DNA of 64,000 nucleotides from Paenibacillus jilunlii (GTDB lineage: Bacteria > Bacillota > Bacilli > Paenibacillales > Paenibacillaceae), in assembly GCF_900102965.1 (NCBI RefSeq), contig NZ_FNGM01000003.1:445397-509396 (forward strand), given 5' to 3'. Within the stretch, counting starts at the first letter, position 1. Every line of letters starts with the position of its first letter. The notes under the pieces were generated by a model, which made no database searches, had not been told where the DNA came from, and saw nothing but the letters and a program-made list of their open reading frames with translations. The translations under genes and the position numbers were made by a program. Below are positions 26,866-33,740 of the stretch, piece after piece.

Positions 26866-29295
26866 CTATACCGTCTTCATTTCGGACAACTGCTCGAAAT
26901 TTTTACGCAGCTCCGGCTCATTCACAATCTGCTTCCAGGGATCGGTTGTCACACTAAGCGCAGTGTGGATTCTCTCCTGAAGGGCAAGCCGGTTCTCCCG
27001 TACCTCCAGCACTTCCTTGATACTGTCCAGTCCTACCCGCTCCACCCATTGCGCGGTCCGCTCATTCCAGCCGGCCTGTTCGCGGTAATATTGCAGGAAT
27101 GCGCTGGCCCACTCCAGGACCTCATCATCGGTTTTGACCACACAGAGCAGATCCGTGGCCCGCACATGCACGCCGCCGTTACCTCCGATGTGAAGCTCCC
27201 AGCCGCCGTCTATGGCGACCACGCCAAAATCCTTAATCGTTGCTTCCGCGCAATTGCGCGGGCAGCCGGATACCGCAAGCTTCACCTTGCCCGGTGTATT
27301 CAGCCGCTCGAATGCTTTCTCCAGCCGGACTCCCATACCCATGGCATCCTGGGTACCAAACCGGCAAAAGGTTGAGCCGACACAGGTTTTGACTGTGCGG
27401 AGCGTCTTGCCGTAGGCATGGCCTGAAGGCATATCCAGCTCTTCCCACATCTTGGGCAAGTCTTCTTTTTTGACACCGAGCAGATCCAGTCTCTGCCCTC
27501 CGGTGAACTTCACCAGCGGAACCTCGAATTTGGCGGCAACCTCGGCAATCTTCATCAGTTCAGCAGGTGAGGTTACACCGCCGTATATCCGTGGAACAAC
27601 GGAGTAGGTTCCGTCTTTCTGAATATTGGCATGATAACGCTCATTGGTGATCCGGGATTCTTTTTCATCGATATATTCTTCAGGCCACAGCATCCCCAAA
27701 TAGTAATTCAGAGAAGGACGGCATTTGGCACAGCCTTCTTCCGTATTCCATTCCAGGACGTTCATGACTTCCTTAACGGTCTTCAGCTCCATGCGCTTGA
27801 TTTCCGCGACAATTTCGTCCCGTCCCAGTGTGGTGCAGCCGCAGATGCCTTCCTTCACTGTCATTACATTATCTCCGGCGTAAAGCTGCAGGAGTCCTTC
27901 CACCAGCGGTTTGCAGCCGCCGCAGGATGCGGAGGCCTTAGTGCAGGCTTTGATCTGGCCGACACTCGTACAGCCGCCGGACTGAATCGCTTCGGCAATA
28001 GTACCTTTGGATACCCCGTTGCAGCCGCAGATGATCTCGTCATCGGCCATTCCTTCGAGCCGGTTGCCTTTGGGGGAAGCCAGTGCATCTGAGGATATGC
28101 CGAGCAGCAGCTCTTTTTCTTTGCCTTTAATGTTTTCGCCATTTTTGATCATGGAAAAGAGCTGGGCACCATCGCCGGTATCCCCGAACAAAACGGCGCC
28201 GACCAGTTGGTCATCCTGGATAACCAGTTTCTTGTAAACCCCTTCGATCTCGTCCTGATACCGGAGGGCTCTGGTGCCGGGCTGCTCTGTGAATTGGCCT
28301 GCCGAGAAGACATCGACACCGGACACCTTCAGCTTGGTTGAGGTTACCGAACCGGCATAGCCGTCAGTTGCCGCACCGGCCAGTCTTTTAGCCAGAACCG
28401 CCCCCTGTTCGTAGAGCGGTGCCACAAGCCCGTAGGCAATCCCCCTATGCTCTGCACATTCACCCACGGCATAGATGCCGGGAATATTTGTTTCCATGTA
28501 ATCATTAACGACGATGCCCCGGTTCGTCTTGACTCCGCTTTTCTGCGCCAGCTCGACATTGGGCTTGATGCCGACAGCCATAACGATCAGATCTGCTTCG
28601 GCAATTTCTCCGTCTGCGAACAACAGGCCTTTGACTCTTTTTTTGCCGAGAATCGCTTCAGACTGCTTATTCAGCAGAAACTTCATTCCCTGCTCTTCCA
28701 GCTCCTTGCGGAGCATCACGGATGCCGGTTCATCCAGCTGGCGCTCCATGATATAAGGATGGATGTGTACAACAGAGACCTCCATTCCCAGATGCAGCAG
28801 CCCTCTGGCCGCCTCCAGACCCAGAAGCCCGCCGCCGATCACCACAGCTTTGCGGTATCTTTGTGAGGTTTCCTGCATGATCTGGCAATCCTTGATATCG
28901 CGGAAAGCAATGACCCCTTCCTTCTCGGCTCCCGGAAGCGGCAGCATAAACGGATTGGAGCCTGTCGCCAGTATCAGTTCATCATAGGGCAATACGATTC
29001 CTTTATCGGAGTATACTTTTCGCTCAGCAGTATCAATAGAAGTAATCGTGTGGCCCATATATAACCGGATGCCATGGCTGTGATACCATTCCAGATCATT
29101 GATAATGATCTCCTCCATGCTGGAGCCGCCTGCCAGAACAGAGGACAGCATAATCCGGTTGTAATTGGGATGCGGCTCTGAGCCGAAGATGGTAATCTCA
29201 TAAGCCTCCGGGGACAATTTCAATAAATGCTCGATAGCCCGCACCCCGGCCATCCCGTTGCCCACCAATACGAGTTTCTTGCGAATGTCTGTCAT
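26866..29295 (-). CDS. nirB: NADH-dependent nitrite reductase large subunit NirB
   Basis: About 809 residues. In order: FAD/NAD domain (LVLVGNGMAGVRAIEH at the N-terminus, VVIGGGLLGLEAARGL near 150), a BFD-type [2Fe-2S] part (CGCNGVSKGTI, SCGGCKPLV), and the C-terminal siroheme/[4Fe-4S] reductase (TCVGSTFCRFGTQD and SGCPRNCAEA hold the four cysteines). It reduces nitrite to ammonium with NADH in the cytoplasm. ATG 29295 follows GAGGAGAG; a GTG nine codons earlier is less likely. The leader carries an ANTAR-type antitermination element. Confidence 0.95.
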   Translation of the reverse strand: MTDIRKKLVLVGNGMAGVRAIEHLLKLSPEAYEITIFGSEPHPNYNRIMLSSVLAGGSSMEEIIINDLEWYHSHGIRLYMGHTITSIDTAERKVYSDKGIVLPYDELILATGSNPFMLPLPGAEKEGVIAFRDIKDCQIMQETSQRYRKAVVIGGGLLGLEAARGLLHLGMEVSVVHIHPYIMERQLDEPASVMLRKELEEQGMKFLLNKQSEAILGKKRVKGLLFADGEIAEADLIVMAVGIKPNVELAQKSGVKTNRGIVVNDYMETNIPGIYAVGECAEHRGIAYGLVAPLYEQGAVLAKRLAGAATDGYAGSVTSTKLKVSGVDVFSAGQFTEQPGTRALRYQDEIEGVYKKLVIQDDQLVGAVLFGDTGDGAQLFSMIKNGENIKGKEKELLLGISSDALASPKGNRLEGMADDEIICGCNGVSKGTIAEAIQSGGCTSVGQIKACTKASASCGGCKPLVEGLLQLYAGDNVMTVKEGICGCTTLGRDEIVAEIKRMELKTVKEVMNVLEWNTEEGCAKCRPSLNYYLGMLWPEEYIDEKESRITNERYHANIQKDGTYSVVPRIYGGVTSPAELMKIAEVAAKFEVPLVKFTGGQRLDLLGVKKEDLPKMWEELDMPSGHAYGKTLRTVKTCVGSTFCRFGTQDAMGMGVRLEKAFERLNTPGKVKLAVSGCPRNCAEATIKDFGVVAIDGGWELHIGGNGGVHVRATDLLCVVKTDDEVLEWASAFLQYYREQAGWNERTAQWVERVGLDSIKEVLEVRENRLALQERIHTALSVTTDPWKQIVNEPELRKNFEQLSEMKTV

Positions 29296-29324
29296 CTGTC
29301 TCTCTCCTCTCCATGTGGACAACA

Positions 29325-29424
29325 GAAAAAGCCCGCTTCACTCCACACGGAAACATACATCTCCCGTTGTGAAAAGTGAAAGCAGGCGCCATTGCCGCTT
29401 CAAGCGAATACACCATTGTATTCG
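29325..29424 (-). promoter_or_regulatory. ANTAR-responsive leader: twin hexaloop hairpins and overlapping terminator
   Basis: On the minus strand, hairpin P1 (29405-29424) has a 7-bp stem CGAATAC/GTATTCG and the hexaloop AATGGT. P2 (29380-29400) has AAGCGGC/GCCTGCTT (one bulged T) and the hexaloop AATGGC. Both loops carry A at position 1 and G at position 4, the ANTAR target rule. The 3' arm of P2 is also the start of the 5' arm of a long terminator stem (29364-29387 with 29331-29350) followed by CTTTTTC (29325-29330), so P2 and the terminator exclude each other. Directly upstream of nirB. Confidence 0.85.
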
Positions 29425-29449
29425 AAGACTTGTTGAAATTCTTACACCG

Positions 29450-29490
29450 ACTATACTACAGGAATTCAATTTACGTCAATATTGTTAACA
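29450..29490 (-). promoter_or_regulatory. nirB promoter with imperfect GlnR/TnrA-type box
   Basis: TTGACG (29474-29479), 18-nt spacer and TATAGT (29450-29455) on the minus strand. TGTTA-N7-TGACG (29474-29490) overlaps the -35 and matches the TGTNAN7TNACA nitrogen-control consensus with one mismatch. Confidence 0.55.
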
Positions 29491-29536
29491 CATAAAATTT
29501 TATAATTTTAATTTATCGACAAAATCACATAATTTG

Positions 29537-29553
29537 TGTTATATAATATTACA
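29537..29553. promoter_or_regulatory. GlnR/TnrA-type box between nirB and the ANTAR gene
   Basis: TGTTATATAATATTACA fits TGTNAN7TNACA exactly. It encloses TATAAT (29542-29547), a possible -10 of the ANTAR gene, and lies about 100 bp upstream of the nirB start of transcription. Confidence 0.6.
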
Positions 29554-29626
29554 TCACCTTTTTTTCTTATCTAAGATGTAATTCTTCCCCACCCGATGAC
29601 TACGAAGTAAAAAGGAGCGTCAAACT

Positions 29627-30223
29627 ATGCATTCCCTGTTGATTATTCAGAATAACAAAACAGAGAACGTCACAGAAGAGCGTTCATCAACAGGACCGGA
29701 CTCCCTGCTTCGTTCCTGTGGTTATGTAGTCACGGCTGCAGCTTCTCCAGAGGAGGCGAAGCTGATGATCCGTGATGCGGATGCTTCCATCCTCGATCTG
29801 CCGGTTACAGAGATCAACACCTGGAGAGCATCGCTGATGCAGTGCAAAACCGCTCCCATTCTATGGTGGTGCACCTCATCAACGGCGAACTTGTCGGTTG
29901 CTGCCTGCGGGGATGATATTATGGTGGACGGAATTTTGTCCCCTTCCATGCAGCCTCAGGACATTCACTGGATTCTTCATTTCAGTGCCAGGCAATGCTT
30001 CGAGCGCCAGCAGTGGCTCAAGGAGCGGGAGCAGCTGTTGTCACGGATTGAAGAGCGCAAATGGATTGATATGGCCAAAGGCATCCTCTCCAAAGCCAAG
30101 AATATCAGCGAATCCGAAGCCTATGACCTTCTTCGCAAGCAAGCCATGAATGAACGCAAGCGGATGGTTGATGTAGCTACTTCTATAGTTAAGGTGTATC
30201 AACTGCTGCAGGATCAAACTTAA
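29627..30223 (+). CDS. ANTAR-domain antitermination regulator
   Basis: 198 residues. The first 130 resemble a receiver domain but lack a clear phosphate-accepting aspartate, so it is a pseudo-receiver or other sensor. The C-terminal 55 residues (RKWIDMAKGILSKAKNISES then EAYDLLRKQAMNERKRMVDV) are an ANTAR RNA-binding domain. It is divergent from nirB, whose leader has the matching RNA element, so it very probably lets transcription pass the nir terminator. It is followed after 12 nt by the TrpD2-like gene. The input signal (nitrate or nitrite) is inference. Confidence 0.9.
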   Translation: MHSLLIIQNNKTENVTEERSSTGPDSLLRSCGYVVTAAASPEEAKLMIRDADASILDLPVTEINTWRASLMQCKTAPILWWCTSSTANLSVAACGDDIMVDGILSPSMQPQDIHWILHFSARQCFERQQWLKEREQLLSRIEERKWIDMAKGILSKAKNISESEAYDLLRKQAMNERKRMVDVATSIVKVYQLLQDQT

Positions 30224-30235
30224 GGAGAATCCCAT

Positions 30236-31288
30236 ATGATTAATATTCTAAAAGAAGTCGCCCGGGGCAAACGGGGAGCCCGTGATTTAAGCTACCAGGA
30301 AGCGGAATACGCAGCGGAGGCCATTCTCAGCCAGACAGCTTCACCTGTGCAGATCGGTGCTTTTCTGATTGCGGAACGGATTAAGCTGGAGAGCATTGAA
30401 GAGCTGGAGGCCTTTGTGTCCGTCTGCCGCAAATACGCCCACCGTGAACCGGTACAGCAGGGTCTGGATTGTGCCGGTCCTTATGATGGCCGGAAGAAGT
30501 CTTTTGCCGCAACGTTTCCGACTTCCTTCTTATGTGCTGCGGCGGGTCTTCCTGTCACCCTTCACGGGTCAGCCTCATTACCGCCTAAATGGGGGATTAC
30601 CCTGCAGGATATTATTCAGGAATCGGGGATTGAGGCGACTGCGCTCAGCCGGGCGGAAGTGGTGGAATCTGCAGGCAAAAGCGGTGTGCTGTACGTCCAT
30701 GCGGAAGCGTGGTGTCCGCCTCTTGCGTCTATCCGCCAGCTTCGTGAGGATATCGGCATGCGGACGATCTTGAATACGGTAGAAAAGTTCATTGATTACG
30801 CCTGCTCGCCTTACATCGTATTTGGAATCTATCATAATACGGTCTTTGACCGCATCTCCAGAATGATTCTTAAGCTTGGCTACCGCAAAGGCCTGGTTGT
30901 ACAAGGAGCGGAAGGCTCCGAGGATCTCTATATCGACCGCCCGAACAGGGTATATTACGTGGCAGATGGAACAGCCCAATTAGACATTATTGATCCGGAG
31001 CTGTTAGGTTTGGAAACGCCGGTGCCGGAAATGGACTGGACTCCCCGGCTGCAATTGTCGGCAGCAGAAGCTGTGCTGCAGGGAGGCGGACATATCGCCT
31101 TTTACAATCAAGTGCTGCTTAATGGGGCTGCCCGCCTGCATCTGGCCGGAAAAGTCAATTCGATTGAAGAAGGCCTCTATACCTGCAAGCATCTGCTGGA
31201 TAACGGTGACGCCTGGGTAGTCTATACGAAATGGAGAAGCTCACTGCTTGGCAGCAAAACCCCGTCAGAGTCTGGCTTGTCCATCTGA
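30236..31288 (+). CDS. TrpD2-like protein (anthranilate phosphoribosyltransferase family)
   Basis: 350 residues. The N-terminal helical domain (LKEVARGKRGARDLSYQEAE, PVQIGAFLIAERIK) and C-terminal phosphoribosyltransferase-like fold match the TrpD2/YbiB group. The glycine-rich phosphoribosyl site of true TrpD is not conserved: GLDCAGPYDGRKKSFAATFP replaces it. YbiB of E. coli binds nucleic acids instead of making tryptophan precursors. Sharing an operon with an ANTAR RNA-binding protein makes a nucleic-acid role here worth considering. A terminator follows at 31300. Confidence 0.8.
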   Translation: MINILKEVARGKRGARDLSYQEAEYAAEAILSQTASPVQIGAFLIAERIKLESIEELEAFVSVCRKYAHREPVQQGLDCAGPYDGRKKSFAATFPTSFLCAAAGLPVTLHGSASLPPKWGITLQDIIQESGIEATALSRAEVVESAGKSGVLYVHAEAWCPPLASIRQLREDIGMRTILNTVEKFIDYACSPYIVFGIYHNTVFDRISRMILKLGYRKGLVVQGAEGSEDLYIDRPNRVYYVADGTAQLDIIDPELLGLETPVPEMDWTPRLQLSAAEAVLQGGGHIAFYNQVLLNGAARLHLAGKVNSIEEGLYTCKHLLDNGDAWVVYTKWRSSLLGSKTPSESGLSI

Positions 31289-31299
31289 AGCATAAACCA

Positions 31300-31338
31300 A
31301 AAAAACGCGTACCCGTACTCAAACGGATGCGCGTTTTT
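31300..31338 (+). terminator. Terminator after TrpD2-like gene
   Basis: AAAAACGCG and CGCGTTTTT arms with an inner CCGT/ACGG pairing; T-run follows on both strands. It also lies 40 nt past the end of the converging DMT gene. Confidence 0.8.
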
Positions 31339-31380
31339 ACTTTTTACTGCCTTCTTTCAAATGCCTCAGAGGGTTCCCTC

Positions 31381-31875
31381 TTACTTCAAATTCAACGCCT
31401 GCTGCGGCTTGCCTGTTGTTGAATCCCTTTGCGGCTCACGCGCCCCTCCTAACTTGAACACCAGAATCCCTCCAACAATGACCAGCACTCCGATAAGCTG
31501 ATTGAAGGAAAACGCCACCTTGGTCAGGCCCAGCCAGCCCAGTGAATCCCAGAGAAGTGCAAATCCCAGCTGCGAGGTGAGCACGATGGAAATGGCATAA
31601 GTAGGTCCAAGCAGCCGGGTGGCCTGCACCAGACAGATGACCACGCCTACGCCGATCATGCCGCTGAACCAATACCAGGGCTGCATATGCTGCAGGGTGA
31701 ACATATTTTTGCCTTCCATAATCAGTCCCATTAGCAGTGAGGCGATAAATCCCATACCTAACACCAAGGTTGTAGTGGACCAAGACCCCGTATGCTCATT
31801 GACCTTAGTGTTGAAAATATTCTGTAAACTAACCAGCGAACCGGCGATCAGCGCCAATATTAATCCTATTAACAT
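31381..31875 (-). CDS. DMT-superfamily transporter subunit (DUF606/YdcZ)
   Basis: 164 residues with five membrane segments, the half-size DMT form of the DUF606/YdcZ family, plus a polar C-terminal tail of about 25 residues. It starts 39 nt after the Crp/Fnr gene, and a second DUF606 protein lies before that gene, so the two halves probably pair as a heterodimer. The substrate is not known. RBS GGAGTG precedes the ATG. The operon promoter carries a Crp/Fnr-type site. Confidence 0.86.
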   Translation of the reverse strand: MLIGLILALIAGSLVSLQNIFNTKVNEHTGSWSTTTLVLGMGFIASLLMGLIMEGKNMFTLQHMQPWYWFSGMIGVGVVICLVQATRLLGPTYAISIVLTSQLGFALLWDSLGWLGLTKVAFSFNQLIGVLVIVGGILVFKLGGAREPQRDSTTGKPQQALNLK

Positions 31876-31914
31876 TTCTAATTCACTCCATTCAAAAGCA
31901 TAATCTTATGTCTT

Positions 31915-32619
31915 TCAGTTAGACTCATAGATGTTGCGGCTCGCAAGTGCGGTAAGCCCTGCCTTGTCTTTTACCAGAAGATGTCCGTTTTCCCTTTCGA
32001 TCAGGCCGTCTTGTGTAAGCTTGTGAATGACCCGGTTCAAATGCCTGTAGCTTGTTCCAATAAAATTGGCGGTGTCGGTCAGGTTGATCGTACTCAGCTG
32101 GCCGGTAAAGTTAGGATCGGATTCATCATAGGAGATGGACAGCAAATAACTGGCTAGCCGCACTTCTACAGGATGCATCAGATTCAAGCTGAGGAAATTG
32201 GATTTGCGGTAGAACTTCTGAGTGATCATTTCCAGCATAAAATGCAGCAGGGGCGGATGCTCCTTGCCGTATTTGTTCAGCCAGCGGTATTCTAGGCCAA
32301 GCATATGCACCGGGGATACGGCCTCCACCGTATTAATCATTTCCGTGCCTTGAATGTATTCGACATCACCGATCAGCTCCAGCGGTGTTTTGAACGAGAT
32401 AATCAGCGTTTTTCCTTCAGGAGTGGTGGTGAAGATTTTCAGCTTCCCTTTGACCAGAACGTATAGATATTCGGAAGGATCACCTTTGGAGCAGATATGC
32501 TCCCCTTGTGCGAAGCTGTAGAGATGCAGATGCCCGCTAAGCTGTTCATTAAAAATAGCCGTCAGGGAATATGCTGCAATGTATGCCTGAAGCTGCTCCG
32601 AATCCTGAATTTCTTTCAT
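31915..32619 (-). CDS. Crp/Fnr-family transcriptional regulator
   Basis: 234 residues. Cyclic-nucleotide-binding-like beta roll at 30-130 (FAQGEHICSKGDPSEYLYVL VKG) and a C-terminal winged helix (LTDTANFIGTSYRHLNRVIH). It resembles YeiL-type members. Only one cysteine is seen, so the Fnr iron-sulfur cluster is absent; cAMP-contact residues are not evident. It sits between two DMT transporter genes. A perfect palindrome GGACATATGTCC at -41.5 of this operon and of the NUDIX operon is the likely binding site, which implies self-activation. Confidence 0.9.
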   Translation of the reverse strand: MKEIQDSEQLQAYIAAYSLTAIFNEQLSGHLHLYSFAQGEHICSKGDPSEYLYVLVKGKLKIFTTTPEGKTLIISFKTPLELIGDVEYIQGTEMINTVEAVSPVHMLGLEYRWLNKYGKEHPPLLHFMLEMITQKFYRKSNFLSLNLMHPVEVRLASYLLSISYDESDPNFTGQLSTINLTDTANFIGTSYRHLNRVIHKLTQDGLIERENGHLLVKDKAGLTALASRNIYESN

Positions 32620-32634
32620 GGCCTGCTCCCATTC

Positions 32635-33060
32635 TTAAAATTTCAAAATCACCACACCGGCAATCATCATCCCGATTCCGATAAACTGCGGCAGCCGCAT
32701 CTTCTGCTTCATAACACCGAACCACCCTTTGATATCAATCAGAAAGGTCAGGCAGAGCTGGGCGATCAGCAGTGCGGAAATGGTAAGTGTTACACCGATG
32801 TCCTGAATAGCTGTAACTTCGCTGAAAATAACAAATGCGGCCAGCGCCCCGCCGAACAGATATAAAGGTTTGACCTGCTTAAATCCCTGTTTCTTCGCAT
32901 CCCGCACGAACAGCAGAATCATCAGCGCCATTACGAATCCGGTAAATTGGGTAATCGTTGCAGCCTGCCAGGTGCCAATATCCTGGCTGATCCTGGCGTT
33001 GGCCACCCCTTGCAGGGTAATGCAGGCCCCGCCGATAAAGGCAAAAATAATCCCTTTCAT
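32635..33060 (-). CDS. DMT-superfamily transporter subunit (DUF606/YdcZ)
   Basis: 141 residues with five membrane segments, second half-size DUF606 protein. First gene of the DMT-Crp/Fnr-DMT operon, 15 nt before the regulator gene. ATG 33060 follows GAGGAGAG. Its promoter region holds the GGACATATGTCC site. Confidence 0.86.
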   Translation of the reverse strand: MKGIIFAFIGGACITLQGVANARISQDIGTWQAATITQFTGFVMALMILLFVRDAKKQGFKQVKPLYLFGGALAAFVIFSEVTAIQDIGVTLTISALLIAQLCLTFLIDIKGWFGVMKQKMRLPQFIGIGMMIAGVVILKF

Positions 33061-33092
33061 AACTTCTCTCCTCTGTCTTAATCTCTGTATTC

Positions 33093-33134
33093 ATTAAAAG
33101 ACATATTCATGATTTGCGGTAGGACATATGTCCT
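33093..33134 (-). promoter_or_regulatory. Crp/Fnr-type class II promoter of the DMT operon
   Basis: Minus strand: perfect palindrome AGGACATATGTCCT (33121-33134) and -10 TTTAAT (33093-33098). Predicted start 33086 puts the palindrome centre at -41.5. No -35 element is seen. Confidence 0.7.
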
Positions 33135-33181
33135 CAGCATCGTAACCGGTCCTCCGGGAAAAACTGTCCAGAGACAGCAGA

Positions 33182-33219
33182 AAGCCCGTCTTGGCCGCAA
33201 AAGGGCTTCAAACGGGCTT
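33182..33219 (-). terminator. Hairpin after the NUDIX gene
   Basis: Eight-bp stem AAGCCCGT / ACGGGCTT, followed by TTCTG on the minus strand; a weak terminator for the NUDIX gene. Confidence 0.5.
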
Positions 33220-33249
33220 AAATCATGCGCTGTGCTGCCGCATTGAACG

Positions 33250-33654
33250 TTAATTCAGCAGCTTCTGCTTATAGAGCTGGTCAAAAATCATCCGGCTGAC
33301 AGCCGACACCCGCTCCCGGTCTTCATAGGCAAGCCAAGCGATCTCGGCAATTTCCGAGGCCGGAGTCAATTCTCCGGTGTAATCGGCTGTAAAACAAGCC
33401 ATCTTCACCTGAACGCCTTCAGCTTTGCCATGGGCGGCAGCTTCAAAACTGCCGAAAGGTGTGACTGTATCGGACAGGATGTCCACGGACAGCTCTTCTT
33501 TGACTTCCCGGATCAGCGTCTGGACATCCGTCTCGCCGGACTCTCTTTTTCCTCCGGGAAAATAATAAGTATCTTTACCTTGAGAGCGTGCGCCCAGCAC
33601 ACGTCCTTCTGATATAACAATCCAGGCCACCTTATCGATGATTCCGTTCATCAT
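33250..33654 (-). CDS. NUDIX hydrolase
   Basis: 134 residues. The Nudix box is complete: GGKRESGETDVQTLIREVKE followed by EL, with metal-binding REVKEE. It hydrolyses a nucleoside diphosphate linked to another group; the exact substrate is not visible. GAGGAGG lies nine bases before the ATG. It follows a promoter that copies the DMT operon promoter, so both are probably switched on by the same Crp/Fnr protein. Confidence 0.9.
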   Translation of the reverse strand: MMNGIIDKVAWIVISEGRVLGARSQGKDTYYFPGGKRESGETDVQTLIREVKEELSVDILSDTVTPFGSFEAAAHGKAEGVQVKMACFTADYTGELTPASEIAEIAWLAYEDRERVSAVSRMIFDQLYKQKLLN

Positions 33655-33692
33655 TCCAGTAATCCTCCTCAGCTTCTTCTCTCCAGGTCCTA

Positions 33693-33733
33693 ATTAAAAA
33701 ACATATCCGGAGATTAGGATAGGACATATGTCC
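33693..33733 (-). promoter_or_regulatory. Crp/Fnr-type class II promoter of the NUDIX gene
   Basis: Minus strand: GGACATATGTCC (33722-33733) and -10 TTTAAT (33693-33698) with exactly the same spacing as the DMT promoter; ATATGT in the spacer is also shared. Predicted start 33686. Confidence 0.7.
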
Positions 33734-33740
33734 CGGCGGA

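Noticed and set aside
26710..27375. 221-codon frame antisense to nirB/nirD
   Set aside because: Shadow of strongly supported nirB and nirD.
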